Source: NORP233 sp050186825 (lineage in GTDB: Bacteria; Planctomycetota; J058). From it: DNA of 64,000 nucleotides. The notes beneath the pieces are model-generated. The model worked only from the letters and a program-made list of their open reading frames with translations. It did no database searches and was not told the origin of the DNA. The DNA is taken from positions 1-64,000 of the forward strand of contig JBFWYD010000032.1 in the NCBI GenBank assembly GCA_050186825.1. Reading direction: 5' to 3'. Both the position numbers and the translations under genes were made by a program. Below are positions 9,101 to 16,526 of the stretch, one piece after another (the stretch's first letter is position 1; each line of letters opens with the position of its first letter).

Positions 9101-9366
9101 GGCCCTTCCTGAAGCCGGCCACCCAGCAGGCCCTGCGCGCGGACCGGCTCGCCCTCGAGGTCGAGGGCGACCCCGCCGACCCGCGCCTGTGGCTCAGCTC
9201 GCGCCAGCCCGGGACCTTCGCCCACGCCGAGCGCCTGCCCGGCGGCACGGTGCTCGTGCTGCTCCTGAACCGCGACGTCGCGGGCGAGGAGCTCGTGGCC
9301 GCGCTGAAGGCCCGCCTGGCCGCGGTCGAGGAGTGGCCTGCGGGGGACCTGTTCGGGAGGGACTGA
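6142..9366 (+). CDS. Ser/Thr protein kinase fused to repeat domain and degenerate beta-lactamase fold
   Basis: A 1074-aa protein starting at GTG 6142. Residues 1-60 are a small helical domain (LSREQVEAALR type) seen before kinases. Residues 107-365 are a complete Hanks-type kinase: GRGGMG loop, Lys137, HRDLKPSN with Asp230, DFG at 248, and GTPAYMSPEQ. A membrane helix lies at about 386-408. Residues 450-710 hold four repeats of about 45-60 residues ending in Y/S-x-x-x-W/F patterns that resemble 'bacterial tandem repeat domain 1' found with beta-lactamase-like proteins. Residues 719-1074 look like a class C beta-lactamase/serine hydrolase fold, but the expected S-x-x-K reads G776-L-S-F779 and the Y-x-N position reads VSE, so it is probably not catalytic. 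The outer part is likely a sensor. Confidence 0.85.
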   Translation: MLGPAERAVVDAAIARGYLSREQVEAALRAASGNPLAALAPLLRAEQLHALREVHAQALAQERAPQRGQSGSLAASVYPSERLAKGESGASSVSGRHTLAPGAVFGRYRLVRELGRGGMGAVFLAEDAALGREVALKVLLDAAPSQQAVERFLTEARAAAKLSHRALVAVHDAGEVEGRLYMTQALVEGESLDDRLKRGGPLPPEQAAALVRELALGLEHAHERGVLHRDLKPSNVLLDRGDRPLVTDFGLARDRESAQSLTQTGHILGTPAYMSPEQADGQGHRADARTDVYGLGAILYAALCGQAPFVGSSVLGILQAVIGEPPPPPSRVLGRGLPAELEAVCLRCLEKSPAARFPSAAALAAALDPGGAGAAPHGRARGSRAQLVLGAGLALGLAVGVVLAWRGRVAGAAPSPGPSGARSATSVASPSPAASPSPATTESPVVRRLARGELLEGPGWALVNDLTLGEVKERVEAQRARGMAIASVTMNGDEEPYTTSLVFVADPAPYELVYPDDPASGEKRRQLTSREGGYRWARMVVTPLGERKALSVFVKDGRGWTWDMNRTAGHVAATAQRNAAAGRNLDWICAGRVEGYPISSLFAADTPTTRFLAGMSPGALRAVLLQQSAEGQGWLGCLAGYATGAAEEYSALWREDGAREGLTFFEQPGDDLRATAELLGQREGYLPVFLQQRGTRAAPRYCSTWVRDPRAATFVARGDDPLGLGPAVRDFLAARDVPRAALAVVRGGRLVQAQGFSRLPASAPPTEPRSRFRLGGLSFLLTAAAALRAVDAGALRLDGALAQLAPQLAQRLGAGDARARQVTLRQLLQQRAGWAPLPSASALPDAARLDDDPPDGLPKPRTPQAALEELARARLARDPGAAREVSERAGLVLGAALASDGDYLARVRASVLAPLGLKGCAPAASHAAGVLPGEVGYAGAPLALDETGRGIAPRQYALELEPYVAARGWVGTAPDVARLLLALAGERPFLKPATQQALRADRLALEVEGDPADPRLWLSSRQPGTFAHAERLPGGTVLVLLLNRDVAGEELVAALKARLAAVEEWPAGDLFGRD

Positions 9367-9432
9367 GTGCGCCAATCGCTCGATTCGCTGGGACGGGTGC
9401 CCGTGTCCCTGAGGCCGCAGGGGTCGTCGGTA

Positions 9433-9539
9433 GCCAGAGACACGGAATAGGAACAGCAACAGCAACCGGGAATGGTCCCATGACCATTCCTGTTCCCGGT
9501 TGCTGTTGCTGTTCCGTGTTCCTCCCGAGGCAAGTGCCA
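9433..9539. repeat. Dispersed inverted-repeat element, family A, copy 1
   Basis: This 107-bp element lies in the 366-bp gap between two convergent genes (ends 9366 and 9733). It has a perfect 21-bp inner inverted repeat (9450-9470 and 9495-9515, built of GGAACAGCAAC-type triplets) and asymmetric ends: GCCAGA...CACGGAATA on the left and CCGTGTTCCTCC...TGCCA on the right. Copies at 55297-55491 and 62306-62417 share both arms and both ends, in opposite orientation to this one. The rest of the gap (9540-9732) holds a short GATCAC/GAGCAC-type low-complexity run and no gene. Likely a REP-like or terminator-associated element. Confidence 0.85.
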
Positions 9540-9732
9540 CAGGCGCGAGGTCGGCTGCAGGGAGAGCTTCGCTCTCAGATCAACCGGGCAGCGCTGTGAC
9601 TACGCCGCCCCGCGGTCGTGGTCGCGCTCGGAGTCGGAGTCGCGATGACGACGACGCTCACGTGGACGATCACGATCACGAGCACGAGCACGGAAGCCGC
9701 TGGCGTCCAGTCAAGCGGTTGACTCGGGCGCG

Positions 9733-11655
9733 CTACGCGATCCCCACGCCCTCCTCGGTCGGGACGACCAGGTCGTCGAGGTCGACGCTGCCCTGGATCT
9801 CCATGGCCAGCGCGGTCACGCGCGGGAGCATCCGCTTCAGGTAGCGCTCGGCGTAGACGCGCCGCTCGGGGTAGCGCTGGGCCTGGCGGACGAGCACGCG
9901 GCCGATCGCGACGTCGCAGAGCATCCGGCAGATGCGCTCGGCGTGGACCAGGCCGTGGGCGAAGTCCTTGCGGGCGTCCCACTCGCGCAGGAAGTCGCCC
10001 GAGATGAGCGAGAGCCGCTCGACGAAGCTGGCCTCGCTCAGCTCGCTGCGGAGCTTGGCGGCCAGGATCCGGCGCAGGATGGTCTCGGTCGCGCGATGGA
10101 GCTGGAGCTTGGCCGAGAACAGGGCCCGCTCCAGGCCGCGGGTGGTCTGGGCCGCCAGACGGGTGCGCACCGAGCGCTCGAGGAAGCCGGCGGGGTCCTT
10201 GATCGCGTGGCCGAGGTGGTCCTTGAGCGCCATCAGGGCCTGGATCTGGCTCGTGCCCTCGTAGACCGGGAGGACCAGGGCGTCGCGCAGGAGGCGATCC
10301 GCGCCAGTCTCCTTGATGTAGCCCATGCCGCCGTGGATCTGCATGTTGGTCCGGCTGAACTCGACTGCCTTCTCGGCGGCGATGTACTTGAGCAGCGGGG
10401 TCAGGTGGCGCGCCTTGCGCAGGTGGCGCTTCAGCTTGCGCTGCATCTCCTCGCGCTCGGCCGCGTCGGCCGGCGGGTCGTAGCGGAGCGTCATCTCGAG
10501 CTTCTGCGAGAGCTCGACGTGGTTGACCGCCTCGAAGCCCAGCGCGCGCATCCCGCGCAGCTCGGTGTCCATGTGCTGGAGGATGTCCGCGATCAGCTCG
10601 TGGTCCTTGAGCAGCTTGCCCATCGAGCGGCGCTGGCCCGCGTAGTGCACGGCCATCCGGTAGGCCTGCTCGCACACGCCGATGCCCTCGAAGCCCACCG
10701 CCACGCGGGCGTTGTTCATCAGCAGGAGCATCCCCTTGAAGCCCTCGCCCTCCTCACCGATCAGCTCGCCCACGCTGTCCTCGTAGAGCAGGCTGCAGGT
10801 GGGCGAGCTGTTGTGGCCGACCTTCTTCTCGACCTTGGTCACCTTGACGTTCTCGCGCTCCTCGCCGTCCACCTCGATGGTGCGCGGGACGAGGAACAGG
10901 CTCAGGCCGTCCAGGCCCTGGGGCGCCTCGGGGTCATCGGTGCGCGCGATCACGACCTGGTACTTGCCGTGGCCGGAGGTGATGAAGATCTTCTCGCCGT
11001 TCAGCCGCCAGGACCCGTCCGGCTGCTTGACCGCGCGGGTGCGGATCGCGCCCAGGTCGCTGCCGGCGTCGGGCTCGGTCAGCACCATGGCGCCCCAGTT
11101 GTTGCCCGCGACGATGTCCTCGATCGCCTCCTGGAAGCGGACGGACACGATCTTGCCGTCCTCGACCTCGATGTTCCCCTCCTTGGCGGCGTAGAGCATC
11201 AGCGCCACCGCGGTGCCGCCGTAGAAGGAGAAGTGGGTCATGGTCCCGCAGTCGGCCCGGGCCATGGTCTCGGCCAGGCCGAAGTACATCGCCCAGGGGC
11301 AGTTCAGCCCGCCGAGCTCGCGGGGGAGGTTGACGCCGAACAGGCCCATCTCCTTGAGCTGCGCGAAGATCTCGTCGAGCTCGGGGGGATGGACGACCTT
11401 GCCGTCCTCGAGGTGGTTGCCCGTCTCGTCGAGGGCCTCGGCGCGCGGGGCGACCTCCTTGGCCACGAACTCGCCGATCTGCTCGAGGACCTGGAAGTAG
11501 AACTCCTTGGCCTCCGCCAGCGACCCCGGGCCGTCCTCGCTCGTGTAACCGCGCTCGTAGAGCGGCACGATCTGCTCCCAGTCGATCGTGTTCTCCAGGT
11601 GCCAGCGCAGGTCCTCGTTGTCGGTGAAGTAGTTCTCGCTCGGCGGGACGGGCAT
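9733..11655 (-). CDS. Acyl-CoA dehydrogenase family protein
   Basis: A 640-aa flavoprotein of the long acyl-CoA dehydrogenase group (FadE5/DmdC-like, with an extra C-terminal domain). Visible signatures include TEPDAGSDLGAIRTRA, MQIHGGMGYIKE, and VYEGTSQIQ, whose Glu is in the position of the catalytic base. It would oxidise an acyl-CoA to the 2-enoyl-CoA with FAD and pass electrons to ETF. The usual family length is 380-400; the extra 200 residues fit the ~600-aa subfamily. The ATG at 11655 is followed by a typical N-terminus (NYFTDNEDLRWHL). It stands alone, without beta-oxidation neighbours, so the substrate is unknown. Confidence 0.93.
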   Translation of the reverse strand: MPVPPSENYFTDNEDLRWHLENTIDWEQIVPLYERGYTSEDGPGSLAEAKEFYFQVLEQIGEFVAKEVAPRAEALDETGNHLEDGKVVHPPELDEIFAQLKEMGLFGVNLPRELGGLNCPWAMYFGLAETMARADCGTMTHFSFYGGTAVALMLYAAKEGNIEVEDGKIVSVRFQEAIEDIVAGNNWGAMVLTEPDAGSDLGAIRTRAVKQPDGSWRLNGEKIFITSGHGKYQVVIARTDDPEAPQGLDGLSLFLVPRTIEVDGEERENVKVTKVEKKVGHNSSPTCSLLYEDSVGELIGEEGEGFKGMLLLMNNARVAVGFEGIGVCEQAYRMAVHYAGQRRSMGKLLKDHELIADILQHMDTELRGMRALGFEAVNHVELSQKLEMTLRYDPPADAAEREEMQRKLKRHLRKARHLTPLLKYIAAEKAVEFSRTNMQIHGGMGYIKETGADRLLRDALVLPVYEGTSQIQALMALKDHLGHAIKDPAGFLERSVRTRLAAQTTRGLERALFSAKLQLHRATETILRRILAAKLRSELSEASFVERLSLISGDFLREWDARKDFAHGLVHAERICRMLCDVAIGRVLVRQAQRYPERRVYAERYLKRMLPRVTALAMEIQGSVDLDDLVVPTEEGVGIA

Positions 11656-11725
11656 CGGGCGCTCCTTCTTTGTGGCTCACCCACGGGAGCCGCTGGCATC
11701 CTGGCGACATGACGCGTCGAGTCAA

Positions 11726-11764
11726 CCCTCTCCGCAAGTTGCCGTGAGCACGAGGCGGAGAGGG
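11726..11764. promoter_or_regulatory. Inverted repeat in divergent promoter region
   Basis: CCCTCTCCGC at 11726-11735 is exactly repeated in inverse at 11755-11764, 19 nt apart, in the 167-bp gap between the divergent acyl-CoA dehydrogenase and methylene-THF dehydrogenase genes. It could be an operator or an RNA hairpin in either 5' leader. No regulator is linked to it and no convincing -35/-10 pair was seen. Confidence 0.4.
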
Positions 11765-11822
11765 GCCTGACGCGGCGCGCGAGGGCCAGGGCGCGAGGCC
11801 CGCGGAGTCCGGGCCAGGGGCT

Positions 11823-12734
11823 ATGCTCGCGGCGATGATCGTGGACCCGAGGACCCTGGCCGCGCCCTACCTGCATCGCGTGCGCGCGGCCGTGGCCGGG
11901 CTGCCGCCGATCCGGCTGGTGGGTCTGCTCAGCCGCGAGGCGCAGGGCAGCGAGGTCTACGCGGGCTACGCGGCGCGCGGCTGCGAAGAGGTGGGGATCC
12001 ACTTCGACCTGCGCCACGTCGCGCCCGAGGCCGTCTCGCGCGAGGTCTTCCTCGCGGGCGAGGACCCGGACGTGCACGGGATCATCGTGTTCTACCCCGT
12101 GTTCGGCGGGGTCCGCGACCGCTCGCTCCAGAACGAGCTGCCCTTCGAGAAGGACGTCGAGGGGCTGCACGCGGCCTGGTCGCGCCACCTCTACAACGAC
12201 GTGCGCTACGTCGAGGGGCGCAAGGCGATCCTCCCCTGCACCCCGCTGGGGATCCTCAAGGCGCTGCGCGAGCTGGGCGTCACGCGCGCGGCACCCACGC
12301 CCGCGCGCGAGTCCGCGGCGGGCCTGACGGTCACGATCTTCAACCGCAGCGAGGTGGTCGGCCGCCCGCTGGCCGCGATGCTCGCCCACGACGGCGCGCT
12401 GGTGCACAGCTTCGACATCGACGGGGTCGTCCGCTACGAGGGGCTCGAGGTCCAGCCCTCGACGATCTCGCGGGCCGAGGCCCTGGCTCAGAGCGACGTG
12501 GTCGTCTCCGGCGTGCCCTCGCGCGACTTCGAGCGGATCCGCGCCGACGAGGTCCGCGCCGAGGCGACCGTGATCGACTTCTCGCACGTGCGCAACGTCG
12601 AACTCGACGTGGCGGACAAGGCGCGCTACCTGCTGCGTCGGGTCGGGCCGCTGACCATCGCGATGCTCCTGCGCAACACGGTCCGCCTCTACCGGAACTT
12701 CGCCGGCGAGGACGTCGAGGCCGACGAGGTCTGA
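11823..12734 (+). CDS. MTD1-like methylenetetrahydrofolate dehydrogenase (FolD relative)
   Basis: A 303-aa protein of the FolD superfamily, closest in pattern to yeast Mtd1, the NAD-dependent monofunctional dehydrogenase. Shared features are KDVEGLHAAW..LYNDVRYVEG, AILPCTPLGILKAL and the NRSEVVGRPLAAML nucleotide-binding turn. In FolD the motif Y-x-x-x-K gives the cyclohydrolase Lys; here the sequence is S-E-V-Y-A-G-Y-A, so the Lys position is Ala. Loss of this Lys fits a dehydrogenase without cyclohydrolase activity. It would feed one-carbon units between methylene- and methenyl-THF. The start may be ATG 11823 or ATG 11835; neither has a strong ribosome site. Confidence 0.85.
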   Translation: MLAAMIVDPRTLAAPYLHRVRAAVAGLPPIRLVGLLSREAQGSEVYAGYAARGCEEVGIHFDLRHVAPEAVSREVFLAGEDPDVHGIIVFYPVFGGVRDRSLQNELPFEKDVEGLHAAWSRHLYNDVRYVEGRKAILPCTPLGILKALRELGVTRAAPTPARESAAGLTVTIFNRSEVVGRPLAAMLAHDGALVHSFDIDGVVRYEGLEVQPSTISRAEALAQSDVVVSGVPSRDFERIRADEVRAEATVIDFSHVRNVELDVADKARYLLRRVGPLTIAMLLRNTVRLYRNFAGEDVEADEV

Positions 12735-12738
12735 GCGC

Positions 12739-13509
12739 TCAGTCGGTGTAGTAGGACTGCGCGTCGCCGAGCAGCTCGGCGTCGCGGCGCGCCGCGCCGA
12801 TGATCGCGCCGGCCAGGGCGAAGCCGAGGACGCCCAGGGAGCCGCGCAGGAAGGCCTGCCCGTCGGGGAAGGCCCACACCCCCCAGGTCGCCCCGGCCAG
12901 GGCCAGCCCCGAGAGCACGGCGGTGGCCAGGTAGTTGGGCGTCTCCCAGAAGGCGGCCCACAGGGCGCGCGGGTGGAACTCGCCCCACACGTCGCTGGCC
13001 ATCGCCCCGAGCAGGAGCGGGAACAGGAGCAGGAGCACGGGGATCACCGCGTAGGCGCTGGGCGGGAGCGTGCCCACCCCGAGCGCCAGCGGGAACAGGA
13101 ACACGAGCACGCGCCAGAGCAGGCTGGCCGCGTCGAGCACGTCCATCTCGCGCTCGGCCGCCTTGGCCGCGCGCGCCCGCTCGAGCAGGCAGAAGCAGAG
13201 CACGAAGGTGCTGAGCGCCTGCCCCGGCCAGGGCAGCGGGTGGTTGACCCAGGGCACGCGCTGGGCGAAGAGCGGTACGCTGGCCAGCGGCGCGTAGACG
13301 AGCAGGATCGGGTTCAGGACCCCGTGCCGCAGCCCACGGTGCAGCACCTCGCCCCAGCCCGTGGGCGCCTCGTGCGGGTCGAAGGTGCGGAGCGGGCTCC
13401 AGCTCTTCTGGATCGGCGGCGGACCGTGGAGGAAGTCGACCGGCTCAGAGGCCTCCTCCTCCTCGCGCTCGGGCTCCGGCGGCTCCTCCACCAGCTCGAG
13501 GTCACTCAC
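12739..13509 (-). CDS. Hypothetical polytopic membrane protein
   Basis: A 256-aa protein with a Glu-rich N-terminal segment (residues 1-25), a soluble stretch to about residue 60, and then about six hydrophobic helices to residue 240. The layout resembles Yip1/DUF-type membrane proteins, but no diagnostic motif was seen. The start is GTG 13509, where the acidic N-terminus begins; the frame stays open upstream across coaD, but that is antisense shadow. It is convergent with the dehydrogenase gene (4-bp gap) and divergent from coaD (48-bp gap). Confidence 0.65.
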   Translation of the reverse strand: MSDLELVEEPPEPEREEEEASEPVDFLHGPPPIQKSWSPLRTFDPHEAPTGWGEVLHRGLRHGVLNPILLVYAPLASVPLFAQRVPWVNHPLPWPGQALSTFVLCFCLLERARAAKAAEREMDVLDAASLLWRVLVFLFPLALGVGTLPPSAYAVIPVLLLLFPLLLGAMASDVWGEFHPRALWAAFWETPNYLATAVLSGLALAGATWGVWAFPDGQAFLRGSLGVLGFALAGAIIGAARRDAELLGDAQSYYTD

Positions 13510-13557
13510 GGGCGCGAGCCTACCCCGGGATGCAATAGTGGGAGGGAAGGAGGGGAG

Positions 13558-14058
13558 ATGGAGCGCAAGGCGGTCTACGCGGGCAGCTTCGACCCGCCCA
13601 CCAACGGGCACAGCTACATGATCCGGGAGGGCGCCCGCCTCTTCGACGAGCTGATCGTGGCCGTGGGCGTGAACCCCGACAAGCAGTCCACCTTCGACCT
13701 CGAGACCCGCCTGCGCCTCCTGAACGAGATCACCGCCGGCATGGACCACGTGCGCGTGGACCACTTCGAGAACGAGTTCCTGATCCGCTACGCCGCCGCC
13801 CAGGGCGCGGGCTACATCCTGCGCGGCGTCCGCAACGAGGCCGACTTCGGCTACGAGCGCACGATGCGCCACGTGAACGAGGACCTCGAGCCGCGGGTCA
13901 CCACCGTGTTCCTGATTCCCCCCCGCCAGCTCGCCGAGACCTCCTCCAGCTTCGTGAAGGGCCTGGTCGGCCCCACCGGCTGGCGCGAGGTGGTCAAGGG
14001 CTTCGTCCCCGAGCCGGTCTACCGCGCCCTGCTCGAGCGCTTCGCCGCCAAGCCGTGA
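13558..14058 (+). CDS. coaD: Phosphopantetheine adenylyltransferase
   Basis: A 166-aa protein of the usual CoaD length. GSFDPPTNGH near the N-terminus contains the T-x-G-H nucleotidyl-transferase signature. The motif ILRGVRNEADFGYERTM matches the CoaD R-G-x-R...D-F-x-Y-E segment, and TSSSFVKGL takes the place of the ISSS(L/F)VR signature. It would transfer AMP from ATP to 4'-phosphopantetheine in coenzyme A synthesis. The ATG is preceded by a strong purine run (GGAGGGAAGGAGGGGAG at 13541-13557), which fixes the start. It appears monocistronic. Confidence 0.88.
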   Translation: MERKAVYAGSFDPPTNGHSYMIREGARLFDELIVAVGVNPDKQSTFDLETRLRLLNEITAGMDHVRVDHFENEFLIRYAAAQGAGYILRGVRNEADFGYERTMRHVNEDLEPRVTTVFLIPPRQLAETSSSFVKGLVGPTGWREVVKGFVPEPVYRALLERFAAKP

Positions 14059-14137
14059 GCGACCGCCAGCTGCGCGACCTCGAGGGGACGGAGGGCGAGC
14101 CAACGCTAGGATGCCCATCTGGCCCGGAGGTTCCCGA

Positions 14138-15064
14138 ATGATGGTCACCGAAGCCGACATTCAGATGATGGAGAGCAGCGCCACGCGGCGTGCGGCAGTG
14201 GCTGCCGGGCTCGGGTCGGACTTCCTGCTCGCGGCCGATGTCCTGGACAGCCTCCGCGGCAGCCATCCGGAGCTCGCGAGCGGCCTGAGCGAGTTCCTGA
14301 GCGCGTTCCGGGGCTGGTTCGACTTTCACCGGAGGATCGAGCAAGCCGGGCGTCAGGGGAGCCTGACCCCGGCCGAAGTAGGCGAGTTGACGCGGCTCGT
14401 CCAGCAGAAGGACGCCGCGAGGGCCCGCTTCGTCGCCCTGGTCGCCCCCGGCCCCGAGGAGGCGCCCAGCTTCGTCCAGCAGTGCCTCGAGCCCATGGCC
14501 ACGCGAATGTTGCTGGAGGTGTCGTACCTCGAGCGGAAGATCTGGACCTGGCGGTTTCACCTCGGCGAGTGCGAGCTGCTGCAACCGCTCAGCGACACGG
14601 CCGGGCGAGTCCTCGCCTCGCGGAGCGTGCTGGTCGCGAACCTCCGTGACGCCGTCCCCCGGCACGACGGACTCCTGGGGAGGCTCGTCGACGCGCTGGC
14701 CAGCGCGCAGCGGGAGCTGGAGTCCGACCCGGGTCTCAGGGCCCTGACCGTGGAGCGAACGGCCGCCCATCGCGCTGACAGGCCCGGTGACGCTCCGTGG
14801 GGAGCCTTCGATGAGGACGTGATGCCCCGCCTCGCGGCTCAGTTCGTCATCAACAACGTGGAACCGGGGACGATCAGCGACTCCACGATGACGCGGTTCT
14901 GGTCATCGCACGGGAGGGACATCACTCAGAGCGCAGAGCACGTCATGGCCACCCACAGGCCGGTGATCGAGGCCGCGGCGGCGGCCCTGCTCACCGAGTG
15001 CCGGTCCATCGCTGAGGAGCTGCGGCGAGTGAGGAGCATCCTCGAGACGGCGTTTGGGGTCTGA
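14138..15064 (+). CDS. Unknown helical protein preceding PIN gene
   Basis: A 308-aa, mostly helical, soluble protein. The start ATG 14138 is chosen because CGGAGG lies 7 nt before it; an in-frame ATG exists at 14111 but has no such site. No signal peptide, membrane segment or recognised motif was found. The composition is less extremely GC-driven than the neighbours, with more ordinary codon use. It is followed after 12 bp by a PIN-domain gene on the same strand, so the two probably form a unit. At 308 aa it is far longer than a normal VapB antitoxin, so it is either a new partner type or unrelated. Confidence 0.7.
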   Translation: MMVTEADIQMMESSATRRAAVAAGLGSDFLLAADVLDSLRGSHPELASGLSEFLSAFRGWFDFHRRIEQAGRQGSLTPAEVGELTRLVQQKDAARARFVALVAPGPEEAPSFVQQCLEPMATRMLLEVSYLERKIWTWRFHLGECELLQPLSDTAGRVLASRSVLVANLRDAVPRHDGLLGRLVDALASAQRELESDPGLRALTVERTAAHRADRPGDAPWGAFDEDVMPRLAAQFVINNVEPGTISDSTMTRFWSSHGRDITQSAEHVMATHRPVIEAAAAALLTECRSIAEELRRVRSILETAFGV

Positions 15065-15076
15065 CACCGCCCCGCG

Positions 15077-15577
15077 ATGGCTCAGACCATTCACTTCCTG
15101 AGAGACGCCAAGGAGCTGAAGAAGCGCACGCTCCTCCTGGATGCCAACGTGCTCCCCTACTTCTTCGACGTCGATGCGCGCGCTGCCGCCGCTGCGAAGG
15201 GTCACCTGCCGATCTACACCCACGATCCGCGTTGTGACGCCGTCAAGCGCTTCTTCAGGGGACGTCTCTACGCATCCTGGGCTACCGCGCTGGAGTGCGT
15301 CCGATTCGGGGACTGCTCGCCTACCGCGGCGAAGGGGGTGCTGGAGCTCGTCACGAACACCGTGAAGATCGAGGAACGCAGCCCGGCTGAGGTCAATCGC
15401 GACGTGCGCGACGCCTACGCGGCGAACGCCTACAAGTTCTCGGAGGCCGAGCTCTGGGGCGCGCTGGACATCTACACGGCCACCGTCGCCATCCGGTTCG
15501 GCCACGTCGTCCTCACCCGCGACGTGCAGGACTTCGACAAGATCCCGCGAGTGGAGTACCTCGTCGGGTGGACCTGA
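15077..15577 (+). CDS. PIN-domain protein (putative ribonuclease)
   Basis: A 166-aa protein with PIN-like spacing of acidic residues: Asp in LLLDANVLPYF, Glu in TALECVRFGD, Asp in WGALDIYTATVA, and Asp in LTRDVQDFDKIP. PIN domains are Mg2+-dependent RNases and include VapC toxins. The final TRD-x-x-DF motif is typical. The 25 residues before the first strand are charged. It is cotranscribed with the 308-aa gene just upstream (12-bp gap). It could be a toxin of a toxin-antitoxin or defence pair, or a housekeeping RNase; the sequence does not decide. Confidence 0.7.
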   Translation: MAQTIHFLRDAKELKKRTLLLDANVLPYFFDVDARAAAAAKGHLPIYTHDPRCDAVKRFFRGRLYASWATALECVRFGDCSPTAAKGVLELVTNTVKIEERSPAEVNRDVRDAYAANAYKFSEAELWGALDIYTATVAIRFGHVVLTRDVQDFDKIPRVEYLVGWT

Positions 15578-15667
15578 CCGCCCCTTGCGCACGGCGCGAG
15601 CGGGGCCGGGACGCGCGTGCTCTGGGCCCGCTGTGCGGATGCGAGGAAAGGGACGGCGTCCAGCCGG

Positions 15668-16339
15668 TCACCCCAGGTGCAACCTATCCCGGAGTGACAC
15701 CAGCTCCTCCCTCCCTGGTGCAGCCCTGCGCATGCTGGCGAGGGCGTCGTCTATGGCTTGACGAGCAAGCTCACGTCGACCGAGGAGTTCAAGGAGGACA
15801 GCGACCAAGGCGCCACGACTCGCAGGAACGAAGGGCTTGACGACTCCAATCGCGCATGTGCGACCGGTGCGATTGAGGAAAGCGATGATTGCGGCTGCGT
15901 CACCCAGGGAGGCCAGTACGGGGATCACCTGGCGCCTGAGCCAATCCTGCAGCTCTCCCCACAGCCGAGCATCGCTGCCCTCCGTCCCAGGCACCAGGGA
16001 ATGCCACTCCAGGTCGTGGAAGGCGCTGGGCGGGGGAGGCAGGCAACACGAGAAGGACAGCGTGCAGGCGGCGGCCTCAGTCACCAAGAGCGGATCGCAC
16101 TCCTCCCCATGCATGAACATGTCTACGCCGGGGACGAACACGCCGACTTCAAGGCTGAAGGCCAACTCTCCCGGCCCCTGACCGCTCCTGCGACGGAAAG
16201 TGACGATCTGGAGCAACCCCTGGTCGGTCTCCCTGCGATACGAGGTCTTGTGCTTCTTGAATCCCGCCTCCCTCAAGGCGGGCGTGGCCCCCTCTTGGAG
16301 TAGCTGATTGAAGCGCATGACGAGCGCAGGCTTTCCCAC
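15668..16339 (-). CDS. DUF4304-like protein
   Basis: A 223-aa soluble protein. The N-terminal half has the pattern F-x-x-L...L-x-x-x-GF-x-K-x-x-x-x-Y-R-R..LQIVTFRRRS..FSLEVGVFVP, which resembles DUF4304, a family often found in accessory and immunity-type loci. The C-terminal half is helical and unassigned. Start may be GTG 16339 or ATG 16318 (MRFNQLL); the second is closer to the usual family N-terminus. It lies convergent to the PIN gene with a 90-bp gap. Base composition resembles the PIN region more than the core genes. Confidence 0.6.
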   Translation of the reverse strand: MGKPALVMRFNQLLQEGATPALREAGFKKHKTSYRRETDQGLLQIVTFRRRSGQGPGELAFSLEVGVFVPGVDMFMHGEECDPLLVTEAAACTLSFSCCLPPPPSAFHDLEWHSLVPGTEGSDARLWGELQDWLRRQVIPVLASLGDAAAIIAFLNRTGRTCAIGVVKPFVPASRGALVAVLLELLGRRELARQAIDDALASMRRAAPGREELVSLRDRLHLG

Positions 16340-16526
16340 GGCTACCCCTGGGTTCCGGACTCGTTCCCCGGCTCGACCCTCATGCTCCTTCCAAACGAGC
16401 TCGCTGGCGAGGCCGAGCCCCGCCAGCGAGTGAGAGTGGTCAGAGGAGTCGCGCTGGCGCCCAATCCAGTGGCGACAGCAAGATTAGCCGCGCCAAGGCG
16501 CTCACACCAATCAGCGACAGCCTAGT

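Noticed and set aside
6142..9366. Beta-lactam resistance gene
   Set aside because: The S-x-x-K and Y-x-N positions are not conserved, so the C-terminal fold is unlikely to hydrolyse beta-lactams.
7408..9540. Long minus-strand reading frame opposite the kinase fusion
   Set aside because: It is rich in Arg, Gly, Ala and His without motifs and mirrors a plus-strand gene with clear kinase signatures; long antisense frames are expected at this GC content.
9540..9732. tRNA or small RNA gene in the gap after family A copy 1
   Set aside because: No cloverleaf or terminator can be drawn; the sequence is a short low-complexity run.
14138..16339. Prophage or integrative element
   Set aside because: No integrase, phage structural gene, tRNA or attachment repeats flank the patch; it is only an accessory-looking gene group.
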